Assembly: GCA_001275005.1 (NCBI GenBank)
Contig: JWZX01001994.1
Location: 1-16,665, forward strand
Direction of reading: 5' to 3'
From: Chrysochromulina tobinii
Lineage: Eukaryota > Haptophyta > Prymnesiales > Chrysochromulinaceae
Length of the DNA: 16,665 bases
Part shown: positions 1-7,117 of the stretch, piece by piece
Layout: each line of letters opens with the position of its first letter
Numbering within the stretch: position 1 is the first letter of the stretch
Made by a program: the position numbers and the translations under genes
The notes under the pieces: generated by a model
Seen by the model: the letters and a program-made list of their open reading frames with translations, nothing else
Databases searched by the model: none
Told to the model about the DNA's origin: nothing

Positions 1-28
1 TTTGAGTTACGAGGTCCTTTGTGATCTT
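1..28 (+). repeat. Direct repeat copy A (28 bases)
   Basis: This segment starts TTTGAGTTACGAGGTCC and is identical over 28 bases to 1022-1049. It lies at the very start of the window, so the repeat may extend further left. It is followed by TTGAGTTTTGAGTCGCAACTCAA, a mixture of the GAGTT motif and its reverse complement. Confidence 0.85.
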
Positions 29-630
29 GAGTTTTGAGTCGCAACTCAATTCCCCACACAACGAAATTTCTTCGCATGGACGTGTCGGCATGTCGCTCAT
101 GCGAGGACCCGTAGTCCAGAGCCTGCGCGCGATCTTAACACATGCCGCCCCGAAAGCTTCCGAAAGCTAAGAGCCCCCTCTCAAAACTTTTCCGCAATTT
201 CCGAAATAGGATCCTTGAAAAGGAGTGTCGACGAACGCAATGGCGCATTTTTTCTCTCGAAATCGCGCACGACTTCGCCTGCCCATGTGCTCACGTAGCG
301 GCCGACTCAGAAGAGGTCGCCCCCTGCGAATCCGCTCCGACCGTCTCCCGCTCTCAGACATGGCTTCCCGCGCCTGCTCAAAGCCGGTAGGCGCGATGTA
401 CGCACGCGGCGCTGGTCCATCAACCCCCTCGCTTGATCAGAGAGAGGGTCGGCCATTACCGTGAGCAAGCGGTCGCGTCGCCACGCCTACATTCACGCCG
501 ATGGTATCAGAGAGTCATCAGGCCAATCATCAACATGCGCCCAGCATTGAGCACCTTCGCAATCGTATTCGTACACCAGCATTCACTCCGAAGCTCGACC
601 GAGTGGCGGCGCACGCTTCGTGGATGTTGA

Positions 631-921
631 ACTCGATATGAGCATGATGCGCTCTGTCCGTCGGGCGAAGAGGGACACTCCGGATCAGACCGCTCTTCGA
701 AGGCCAACGTGGAGCAGATCTTCTCACGCGCTGGGGGGCTCACTGACCCGAACATCGACCAGGACTACCTTGCCACCCTCGTCGTGGTCCTGGTCTGCTG
801 CAATAAGAAGGCATTCAAGCCGAGCTGTGATGCCATTAACGCCAGGTACTACCAGCTCTTCCGTGGCAAGGGAGGGGAGGGACTCGAGGAGGACTGCGAG
901 GAGGACAAGGAAGAGGCTTAG
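631..921 (+). pseudogene. hAT-family transposase C-terminal fragment
   Basis: An open frame runs from just after a stop at 628-630 to TAG at 919-921. It has no convincing ATG and nothing recognisable before it. The translated segment contains a run of the type S-x-A-N-V-E-Q-I-F-S-R-A-G-G-L-T-D, then a hydrophobic helix, N-K-K-A-F-K-P-S, Y-Y-Q-L-F-R-G and an acidic tail. The V-E-x-I-F-S-x-A-G core matches the dimerisation region at the end of hAT transposases, where [VA]ER-x-FS-x-AG is typical. The catalytic RNase H-like part and the zinc finger are absent, so this is a broken copy. Repeats on both sides fit a transposon relic. It could alternatively be a short exon of a host gene domesticated from such a transposase, but no neighbouring exon supports that. 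Confidence 0.5.
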
Positions 922-1021
922 AGGCAGACGAAGCCCCGCGGCCTGGTGGTGGGAAGTTTTGACTCAACCATCTTGAGTTCAGAGTTGAGTTTTGAGTCAC
1001 GAGGTGTTGTGTGATCTTGAG

Positions 1022-1049
1022 TTTGAGTTACGAGGTCCTTTGTGATCTT
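1022..1049 (+). repeat. Direct repeat copy B (28 bases)
   Basis: This is identical to 1-28. A diverged tandem copy precedes it at about 993-1020, with changes such as GTCACGAGGTGTTG. It is followed by a TTGAGTT/AACTCAA inverted pair around 1050-1067. Repeated short motifs just inside the ends are typical of hAT subterminal regions, which is why I group it with the transposon relic. Confidence 0.85.
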
Positions 1050-1443
1050 TGAGTTGAGTAACTCAAACAAGTGCCTGTGTGATCTTAACTCATGAGTTAT
1101 TCCTGAATCAAGGGATGCCCTGCCCTGGAGCGCGCTGGTCCGCTGGACGGGTTCGGGTGTACGGTACGCACGGACCCCGGTCACCCGGTCTCACTACGAG
1201 TCTACGTTAACTACGACGCACTACGGGTACCCGGGAGCGGTGCAGGTGGCCCGCCAGACCCCCGCCAGACCGGCGCGCAACCATGGCGGGGTCCGGGGTG
1301 CTGGGCCCAATCCCCAAAGCCGAAAGCGCGAAGCGAAGCCCCAATGCACCGTTGCACCCAATCCCATCCCCACCGAAATTTAACCGAACGCCGGCACGCG
1401 CGGGCACCGGCAATCGAAATAACCGCGCGTTTCCGCTTTTCTA

Positions 1444-1618
1444 AACGAAAAAATACCTCGTTGAAGCGCTAAACGAAACTCGTTCGCCGGGGATCGGATC
1501 GAATGCGTCTTAACACTTTAGGTGAATAAGCCAAACGAAAGGATAACGCTTTATCCTTTTAACGGAAAAGCCAGCACGTAACGAAAGCCAAGGAAAGGAC
1601 AAACGAAAGGAAACGAAA
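1444..1618 (+). repeat. Cluster of six AACGAAA motifs
   Basis: Exact AACGAAA occurs at 1444-1450, 1472-1478, 1534-1540, 1580-1586, 1602-1608 and 1612-1618, all on the plus strand and irregularly spaced. Related forms (AACGGAAA, GCGAAGCGAAG) lie nearby. The region is unusually A-rich for this GC-rich window. The role is unknown: it could be the remains of a tandem repeat, a subterminal transposon array, or protein-binding sites. Confidence 0.6.
1538..1559. other. Perfect 9-bp hairpin with CGCT tetraloop
   Basis: AAAGGATAA (1538-1546) is followed by CGCT (1547-1550) and by the exact reverse complement TTATCCTTT (1551-1559). It sits inside the AACGAAA cluster and about 200 bases past the stop codon of the minus-strand SET gene. 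There is no U-tract typical of a bacterial terminator, and the context is eukaryotic. Confidence 0.7.
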
Positions 1619-1750
1619 AGCCCCAACCAGAGTACTGGGGTTGTGTGTGGTTGGTCATGTGGACGTGTTGGAGGTGTGTTCACAATGTTGTGTGCATGAA
1701 TGAACAGCGCGACTCTTCCCCCACTAGAGACTGTGTGAGGACGTCTGAGG

Positions 1751-3406
1751 TCAACCTTTCATCTTTTTTCTCGAGCCGCCTTCCGCTCTGTCTGGCGTCG
1801 TCTTCTTCATCTTCTGGCTGCCCGGGGCATCCTTCAGCAGAGCAGGGAAGCGAATCTGCAAATAGACCATCGCCACACTTGCAGCATGCCCTCTGCTCGC
1901 ATGCCGCCTCAGTGCCGCCACCTGTCCTTCTGTTGTCAAGGGCCCTTCGGATGGGGCGGCCGCCTGCATCACCGCCTGAGCTCGCTCGGCCTCCACCTCG
2001 GCCGTGAGCCGCTGCGCACTGGCGCGCCTCGCATCGGACGCTGGGCCATTTGCGACGCTGCCGCTCGAAGGCGACAGCACGTCGAGGATGAGAGACACGA
2101 TCAGGCGGTACCAGGCGAGGGTCATGATCTCGTTGAGAACCACTGCCGCCGCCGCCTCCGCACGGCGAGTCCAAACATGCACCCGATACCCCGCCGCGTT
2201 CCGAACAGCTTCCGGCGCCTCGGGCGGGCTCGTCAACGCTGCCGAAGCGGTCTCTTCGTCTTTTCCATAGCGCGAGAGCTCCTCGTCGATCCCCTCGAGA
2301 AGCTTCCGAAGAGCCCTCACCTCGAGCGCCATGCCCTCAAGTTTTGTCGCTCCGGGGCTCGCTGCTGCTGCCCATTCGGCAAAGGCCGCAGCGCGAAACG
2401 CATCCACCGCCTTGTTGAGAGCGCCGTATGCATAGATCTTGGGCCCGATGCGCAGCGGGGCATGTGAGCTCGGCACATGGACGAGATACGCTGGCTGAGC
2501 GCTCCCAGTTGCCAATGGCAGCGGGAGCTCCCGTACATCGTTGCTTGACCCGTCAGGCTCAAAGTTGAGGACCGTCGCAAAGCCGTACATGCCCAGCAGC
2601 TGCGCGCTTCCCTTTGCGCCATAGGTGATGTGCACGGCCGTCCCGCCCGCCGCGGCTCGAAGCGTACGCACCTCCAGTGCCGCACTCGCCATGCCCTCGA
2701 CTTGCACCACATCGTACCTTGTCTGACGTGGCCGCGCGTGGTTGAGCATATCCATGACGGGGACGAGCGCGTCGATCTCTCCTGTGGAGGTGCTGAGCTG
2801 AAACGCGCGTGAGCTCACGATGGCGACGGCCCAGTCAAACGACTCAAAGTGTGGCCAGCCGTCGGGCAGCGGAGCGGCGTCTTGTGCGAGCGCAGTGACG
2901 GTCGCGTAGTCGCCCGCGACCGCAGCGCGAGTTCGCTTCGCCTCGGACGCCAACGGTGAGCCCCGCAGGCACGCGTCGATCTCTGCGTCGCTCCAGGAAC
3001 GTGGTAGCATGAGGCTCGGAGCATCATCGCCCACGGGCAGCGTATCATAGTAAGGCGAATGGAATGGGTGATCAGTTCGTGAAAAGTCTGCAGCCAAGAA
3101 GAACGCAAGAACGAGGTCCGCCGGAGTTCCGGCCAGCTTTTTCCCAGCAGATTGGATGGCGATATTCGCAGCGCATCCCACGGGCGACGCGCGAGCGACT
3201 TTCGCTGTGATCCAGACGCTCTCCGGGATCCTGAGAATCAAGGTATCCGTAGCTAACGCATCCGTCGCCTTTGCGCCACCATCAAAATCGCTTGCGTCGT
3301 AGTCGATGCCCTCAACGATGCCACCCTCGCGTACCACCCAGGCCGCGGCGGCTTTCCAGGCGTCTGCGCGAGTGGGACGCGACGGCTGGGCGATGCTAGA
3401 GTCCAT
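1751..3406 (-). CDS. SET-domain protein lysine methyltransferase, SETD3/Rubisco-LSMT class
   Basis: The predicted 551-residue protein is a SAM-dependent methyltransferase of the class that includes Rubisco large-subunit methyltransferase and SETD3 (lysine or histidine targets). The N-terminal part (about residues 13-75) has the usual W-x3-G opening and an L-R-I-P-E-S-V segment. The SET core carries the M-D-M-L-N-H motif at 218-223 (cofactor binding) and I-T-Y-G...L-L-G-M-Y-G-F at 260-276, with Y274 as the likely catalytic tyrosine. The rest (about 300-500) is helical and resembles the Rubisco-LSMT substrate-binding domain. The C-terminus is lysine-rich (M-K-K and R-K-K-M-K), possibly a nuclear signal. 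No plastid presequence is evident, so Rubisco is an unlikely substrate; the true target cannot be told from sequence. The start is the first ATG in an uninterrupted frame, 165 bases from the neighbouring kinase gene's stop. Confidence 0.85.
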   Translation of the reverse strand: MDSSIAQPSRPTRADAWKAAAAWVVREGGIVEGIDYDASDFDGGAKATDALATDTLILRIPESVWITAKVARASPVGCAANIAIQSAGKKLAGTPADLVLAFFLAADFSRTDHPFHSPYYDTLPVGDDAPSLMLPRSWSDAEIDACLRGSPLASEAKRTRAAVAGDYATVTALAQDAAPLPDGWPHFESFDWAVAIVSSRAFQLSTSTGEIDALVPVMDMLNHARPRQTRYDVVQVEGMASAALEVRTLRAAAGGTAVHITYGAKGSAQLLGMYGFATVLNFEPDGSSNDVRELPLPLATGSAQPAYLVHVPSSHAPLRIGPKIYAYGALNKAVDAFRAAAFAEWAAAASPGATKLEGMALEVRALRKLLEGIDEELSRYGKDEETASAALTSPPEAPEAVRNAAGYRVHVWTRRAEAAAAVVLNEIMTLAWYRLIVSLILDVLSPSSGSVANGPASDARRASAQRLTAEVEAERAQAVMQAAAPSEGPLTTEGQVAALRRHASRGHAASVAMVYLQIRFPALLKDAPGSQKMKKTTPDRAEGGSRKKMKG

Positions 3407-3571
3407 GCTGATCCCGCCAGATATCCCGCCCTTTATCTCTTGTGAAAACGGAATTCGTCAAGACAAGCTAGAAGGGGTTGGTCTGTGATTTCGCACACCC
3501 TGATTTCAAACTGACACTGATTTACCCAAGGGGGCACTCCACGTCTTGGCTGCACGGTCGCGTTCCGCAGA
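3407..3571 (-). promoter_or_regulatory. Short intergenic spacer: terminator of the EF-hand kinase gene and promoter of the SET gene
   Basis: Only 165 bases separate the stop codon of the upstream kinase gene from the start codon of the SET gene on the same strand. The 3' end of one transcript and the promoter of the next must share this space or the transcripts overlap. I see no clear TATA box or polyadenylation signal in it. Confidence 0.45.
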
Positions 3572-4513
3572 CTACACGGCGACGGCCCCTCGCATCAGCC
3601 TCCCAATCGCGAGCAGCTGGCTCCAGACATTCTCCTGCGTGCCGTTGCAGTCGAGCTCAACGATGGGCACCCCGCGAGCTTCGAGCCACGCGAGCGTCGG
3701 CGCGCTCGAGTCGTGGTAGACGCGCAGCCGCCGCGCCGCCGTCTCGGGGTTATCGTCGGCGCGATTCTCCAGCTGCCCGCGTCTCAGGATGCGCTCCACC
3801 ATCTTCTCGTCGGTGCACTTGAGATGCAGCGCGAGCTCGGGGACTCCGCATTGGGACTCGAAGTCCTTGGCGTTCTGCTCAGAGCGCGGGAAGCCGTCGA
3901 GGAGCAGCCTCTTACCGGGGAAAGCGCGCATGCGACGGCGTAGCAACGTGACAATCAGGTCGGACGACACGAGCTCTCCGCGCTGCATGATGCCACTCAC
4001 CTCGCGGCCAAGGGGCGTGTCTGCCTGCACCTCCTGGCGAAGCATGTCGCCGCAAGAGACGTGGCTCACGCCGCAGTGGGCGACGAGGCGCTCGCACAGC
4101 CGCCCCTTGCCACTGCCCGGCCCGCCCACGATGAGGATGCAGCGTGCCGGGTTCTCTGCGAGCAACATATCTGATGCTACTAAGAACTCCTGGAGACAAA
4201 TATGACCGCTGCCGTCCGCATCGGCGGCTTCGAAGAGCTGCTGCAGCATCTCTGCATCTGGCCGCTCACCAATCGATCCCAGCAGGCGCTGTAAGCCGTC
4301 GCGATTCAAATGCCCAGCGCTGTCTGCATGATCCGAGAAGAGGTCCACGACGGCAGGCAACTCGGCCGGCATGAAGGCGCGTGTCCCTGCGGGCATCTTG
4401 AGCTCGACGCCTGAGGGTATCCGCGGCGATTTTGTGCACAGCAGGCGCGGCGTGACGGTGTTGCGGCAGGTGCTGACGAAGCCGGCGATGCTGTACAAGG
4501 CGCCCCGACGCAT
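3572..4513 (-). CDS. EF-hand adenylate/UMP-CMP kinase fusion with probable mitochondrial presequence
   Basis: The predicted 313-residue protein is a nucleoside monophosphate kinase, transferring phosphate from ATP to AMP (or UMP/CMP). The kinase spans about 124-305: P-loop G-G-P-G-S-G-K-G (130-137), NMP-binding C-G-D-M-L-R, L-D-G-F-P-R-S (205-211) and a short lid with R-x-D-D-N-P-E-T. The short lid resembles AK1 and UMP-CMP kinases rather than long-lid forms. Before it, residues 98-109 form a complete EF-hand loop (D-x-D-x-S-x-H-I-x-x-x-E), and a degenerate first hand covers about 59-78. Calcium control of the kinase is inferred. I start at 4513 because the N-terminus then begins M-R-R-G-A-L-Y, is arginine/serine-rich and lacks acidic residues until about residue 37, like a mitochondrial targeting peptide. 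The frame stays open back to 4918, but that part lacks domain-like sequence and reaches the stop codon of the next gene. Confidence 0.85.
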   Translation of the reverse strand: MRRGALYSIAGFVSTCRNTVTPRLLCTKSPRIPSGVELKMPAGTRAFMPAELPAVVDLFSDHADSAGHLNRDGLQRLLGSIGERPDAEMLQQLFEAADADGSGHICLQEFLVASDMLLAENPARCILIVGGPGSGKGRLCERLVAHCGVSHVSCGDMLRQEVQADTPLGREVSGIMQRGELVSSDLIVTLLRRRMRAFPGKRLLLDGFPRSEQNAKDFESQCGVPELALHLKCTDEKMVERILRRGQLENRADDNPETAARRLRVYHDSSAPTLAWLEARGVPIVELDCNGTQENVWSQLLAIGRLMRGAVAV

Positions 4514-4914
4514 AACCTTTATTGCGTCGCGGCCTCGCCCAAGGGGTGCCCACGCCGATTCGACATGAAAAGGGAGGGCGCAATTACATCCCTCATCAAG
4601 GGTCGCTCCCTCGCTCATAGGGCCGCGCGCGCGCGGCAGCAGCTCGCACGCAGGCCCCCCGCTCTGTGGGGAAACGAAAAGGCCTGTTGGATTGCCGAGA
4701 GCTGTGTGTGCGTGTGCTGCACGGTCCTCCCCAACCGCCACTGGTTGCGGCAAGAGAGCTCGTGTATATAGAAGATTGGCAGCTAGAAGCTTGGTGCGTT
4801 CCACAAAACCTTTTGTGTACCTTAGGTCTACTACGCGCATGGCACTCTTCCCAAGACTCGTCTCTTCAAGTCCCTGGTAGGTCCAAGCAGATTGAGATTC
4901 TCTGGTCCGGACAC
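4514..4914 (-). promoter_or_regulatory. Intergenic region upstream of the EF-hand kinase gene
   Basis: These 401 bases lie between the stop of the ABC1-type kinase gene and the chosen ATG of the EF-hand kinase gene. The kinase frame happens to be open through this region, with alternative ATGs at 4618 and 4918, so a longer N-terminus is possible. The sequence includes GT/CA-rich and alternating CGCG runs (about 4620-4640) and reads like non-coding leader. No TATA-like element can be assigned with confidence. Confidence 0.4.
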
Positions 4915-6474
4915 TCACTCGGGCGGAAGCACCTCCACCTCCACAGGGATCTGCGGTGGCGGGCCACGGTTCATGCTCAGACGCTCGTCTTCGAGCACGT
5001 TGAGCCCCGGGGCCAGGATCCGCGTGTACCTGTCAAAGTAGAGCACCTGCTTGATGAGGAGCACAAACTCGCGTGGGAACTTGATGCCGTAGTTGGTAGC
5101 GACGGAGCCGACAGCGGCGACGGCCTTGTTGAGCTGGGTCTCGTCCACGACGCCGTTGGCGAGCTCGGCGGGCGGCATCGCCTCGATTGAGTCGAGGACC
5201 GCCTGCAGATCCATGGCAAACGCAGCCGATGTGCGCGCGTCGAGCTCCTTGGTGAATCCCATGCCTGAGAGGCTGCGCGCGACGCCATCCATGTCGCCCA
5301 GCGGGAAGGCGCGCACGAAGTCGAGCATGGCGTCCGCGGTCGAGCGCGGGATGCTGCCCACGATGCCAAAGTCGATGAAGGCGACGCGCCCGTCTTTGAG
5401 CATCAGCAGATTACCAGCGTGCACGTCCGCGTGGAACCACTCGTTCGTGAGCACCGAGGAGACCCACGTGTTGAGCGCGACGATGAGCGCCAGCTCTGGA
5501 CTCTCCGTGTACTTGCGCACCGTCTCCAGGTCGGTCATCGACACGCCGTACAGCCTCTCGAGAGTGAGAACACGGCTGGCCGACGCCTGCCGGTAGACCT
5601 TGGGCACGGTCACGAGCGGCGCGAGCTCGGGCGAGCGCTTGAGGAATGTAGCGAACTGCTCGGTGCGCGTCGCCTCGAGCGTGAAGTCGATCTCCTCGAG
5701 GATCGCGCTGCGGAGCGTGCTCACTATCTCGGAGAGGTCTGAGGTGCTGAGACCGAGGAGCTCGAAGATGCGCGCGTTCGCGTACAGAAGATCGAGGTCC
5801 GCGCGCAGCGAGCCTTGGACGCCCTTCTTCTGCACCTTGATGACCACGTCCTCGCCCGTGAGAAGTTTCGCGCCGTGTACCTGCGCAATCGATGCCGCCG
5901 CGAGCGGTGTCTGCTCGACCGAGGCGTACACGGCGCTGATCGGCTTGCCCAGCTCAGCCTCTATGATCGGCTTCACGACGCTCCACGGCATCGGCGGCGT
6001 CTTGTCGAGCGTCTTCTGAAACTCCTGCACATACTCGGGCGGGAAGAGCGTCGGCGACGACGCGATGAACTGGCCCACCTTGACGTACGTCGCGCCGAGC
6101 TCCTCGCACATACGCCGGAGAAGCTCAGGTGCCGACTCAGTGCTCAGCCCGCCGCTGCTCGCTTTTTGCGCCGCCTCGGTGCCGACGACGCGCAGCGTGC
6201 GAGCGAAGTCGAGCGAACGCTGGAAGACGACCTGCGGATCCTGCTGCAGCGCGAGCTCCGCGAGCTCCTTTTGCAGCTTGCGCCCCTCCGGAGAAACCAG
6301 CCGCTTGAGCATGTTCGGTCCTGTCCTTAGCAGCTCAGCAGGGTCGATTTTGAAGGCCGGCGGGGGAGGAGAGGAGGCCACGGCACGCACGGGACCGCTT
6401 CGGCCTCGAAGGCGATCGACGACCAGCTGTGGAGCTGGCGCGAGAAGAGTGAGAGTCGCCAAGGCGAGTCGCAT
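4915..6474 (-). CDS. ABC1/UbiB-family atypical kinase (ABC1K/ADCK-like), probably organellar
   Basis: The predicted 519-residue protein belongs to the UbiB/ABC1/ADCK atypical kinase-like family, which supports prenylquinone metabolism in mitochondria and plastoglobules. Diagnostic motifs are intact: K-V-G-Q (132-135), alanine-rich loop A-A-A-S (192-195) in place of the usual glycine loop, V-I-K-V with Lys213, catalytic H-A-D-V-H-A-G-N (348-355) and F-I-D-F-G with Asp368. Starting at 6474 gives an N-terminus M-R-L-A-L-A-T-L-T-L-L-A followed by an arginine-containing, proline-rich stretch, which fits a signal peptide plus transit peptide for a secondary plastid. The frame extends to an ATG at 6573, but the extra 33 residues hide the hydrophobic leader and span a hairpin, so I reject them. 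The C-terminus is proline/glutamate-rich. Plastid targeting is inference; a mitochondrial ADCK/COQ8 relative is the alternative. Confidence 0.88.
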   Translation of the reverse strand: MRLALATLTLLAPAPQLVVDRLRGRSGPVRAVASSPPPPAFKIDPAELLRTGPNMLKRLVSPEGRKLQKELAELALQQDPQVVFQRSLDFARTLRVVGTEAAQKASSGGLSTESAPELLRRMCEELGATYVKVGQFIASSPTLFPPEYVQEFQKTLDKTPPMPWSVVKPIIEAELGKPISAVYASVEQTPLAAASIAQVHGAKLLTGEDVVIKVQKKGVQGSLRADLDLLYANARIFELLGLSTSDLSEIVSTLRSAILEEIDFTLEATRTEQFATFLKRSPELAPLVTVPKVYRQASASRVLTLERLYGVSMTDLETVRKYTESPELALIVALNTWVSSVLTNEWFHADVHAGNLLMLKDGRVAFIDFGIVGSIPRSTADAMLDFVRAFPLGDMDGVARSLSGMGFTKELDARTSAAFAMDLQAVLDSIEAMPPAELANGVVDETQLNKAVAAVGSVATNYGIKFPREFVLLIKQVLYFDRYTRILAPGLNVLEDERLSMNRGPPPQIPVEVEVLPPE

Positions 6475-6688
6475 TATCCTACAATAGTAGGATTCGTGAG
6501 GAAGGGAACAAGAAATTTCCTTCTTGCGACAAAGGGACATGGGCGGGGAAGGGGGCGGGACCGGTCGGAGCAAGAGTCGCAGTCCCGTGGACGTTCACCC
6601 ATCAGACTTTTTGCGATGATAAGAAAGCGAGCTCTGTACACCTCCTCGCTCGCAATCCCTCGAAGCCCATCTGCTTGCCTGATCTTCC
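6475..6688. promoter_or_regulatory. Divergent promoter region between the ABC1K gene and the rightward ORF at 6689
   Basis: The 214 bases separate the minus-strand ATG at 6474 from the plus-strand ATG at 6689, so they probably hold promoters for both directions if the rightward ORF is real. Next to the ABC1K start is a 7-bp inverted repeat, ATCCTAC/GTAGGAT, at 6476-6482 and 6487-6493. No TATA box is obvious, and the middle is G-rich on the plus strand. Confidence 0.4.
6476..6493. other. 7-bp inverted repeat abutting the ABC1K start codon
   Basis: ATCCTAC (6476-6482), AATA (6483-6486) and GTAGGAT (6487-6493) form a perfect stem with a tetraloop. The structure begins 2 bases before the ATG read on the minus strand. 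In mRNA it would sit in the 5' leader; as DNA it could be a dimeric protein site. Confidence 0.6.
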
Positions 6689-7117
6689 ATGGATACCAGC
6701 TACAAGAAAACAGACAGAGTATTATCAGAGCTTCGGTCATTGGACCAAGACCATCTGTCTGATCAATCTCTTGATTGGCTTCTTGGATACTGCACGGACA
6801 GCAAGCGATGTGATGCGAGGGTGAGGACGAGGGCGAACGAAAGCATGCCCAGAGCTGGCATCCCCGGCACTCCCGCCGCGATCACGGCAGGCGCCGGCGT
6901 ATTCGCTCCACCGCCTGACCTGACGTTTAGCATCGGTGCTACGGAAGAGGCAGCAGCTCGGCGCGCCCGCCGCCGCCCCGCGACGGGCTTCACGCGCTCT
7001 AGTGCAGTGGAGCCACGTCAGGTGGAGCTACGCCCAGCAAGTGCCGCTCACAGGGCCAGGCGCAAGGCGGAGCGGCGCACGGCGGACCGCATCCGCGGCG
7101 GAGCGCATCGTGCCTAG
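6689..7117 (+). CDS. Hypothetical protein or first exon (uncertain)
   Basis: The frame starts at an ATG in good context (CTTCCATGG) and is open for 142 codons. The first 44 residues (M-D-T-S-Y-K-K...W-L-L-G-Y-C...C-D-A-R) have balanced composition like real protein. After that it becomes alanine/arginine/proline-rich, as random frames do in GC-rich DNA. GTGAGG directly after the codon near 6820 could be a splice donor, so the first segment may be exon 1 of a spliced gene with later exons I cannot place. A segment V-F-A-P-P-P-D-L-T-F-S-I-G-A around residue 70 is the only other distinctive feature. No domain is recognised. It may be an independent small gene or an upstream exon of the SAM-cyclin gene. 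Confidence 0.35.
   Translation: MDTSYKKTDRVLSELRSLDQDHLSDQSLDWLLGYCTDSKRCDARVRTRANESMPRAGIPGTPAAITAGAGVFAPPPDLTFSIGATEEAAARRARRRPATGFTRSSAVEPRQVELRPASAAHRARRKAERRTADRIRGGAHRA

Larger units (their letters stand above)
1..1127. mobile_element. Decayed hAT-type DNA transposon (relic), left end outside or at window start
   Basis: The stretch contains a fragment resembling the C-terminus of a hAT transposase (631-921) and is bordered by repeats built on TTGAGTT/AACTCAA. A 28-base segment at 1-28 recurs exactly at 1022-1049, and a diverged copy lies at about 993-1020. Read on the minus strand from 1127, the sequence begins CAGGGCAGGG, which resembles the CAGGG-type ends common in hAT elements; this makes 1127 a candidate right terminus, and GAGCGCGC (1128-1135) would then be the target-site duplication. 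The left end cannot be seen, so neither the terminal inverted repeat nor the duplication can be confirmed. No intact transposase frame exists, so the element is non-autonomous or dead. The hAT assignment is from memory of the family signature and is moderately secure; the boundaries are inference. Confidence 0.5.
1128..1750. other. Non-coding interval with small repeats and hairpins
   Basis: No convincing gene is present. The interval holds an exact 11-base tandem duplication (1250-1260 and 1261-1271) and an 8-bp inverted pair CCCCGCCA/TGGCGGGG (1260-1267 with 1284-1291). It then holds an A-rich section with six copies of AACGAAA (1444-1618) and a GT-rich stretch from about 1639 to 1690 downstream of the SET-domain gene's stop codon. 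The short frames over this area have biased composition and no recognisable domains. Confidence 0.6.

Noticed and set aside
1250-1291. GC-rich tandem duplication and inverted pair that might suggest a structured RNA
   Set aside because: The pairing is short and can arise from the duplicated CCCGCCAGACC unit; no known RNA fold is seen.
1680-2174. Minus-strand frame overlapping the 3' end of the SET gene
   Set aside because: It is a Gly/Arg-rich shadow frame with no domain, while the SET frame has clear motifs.
4514-4918. N-terminal extension of the EF-hand kinase to an ATG at 4918
   Set aside because: The extra 135 codons overlap the neighbouring gene's stop, lack domain features, and bury a good mitochondrial presequence.
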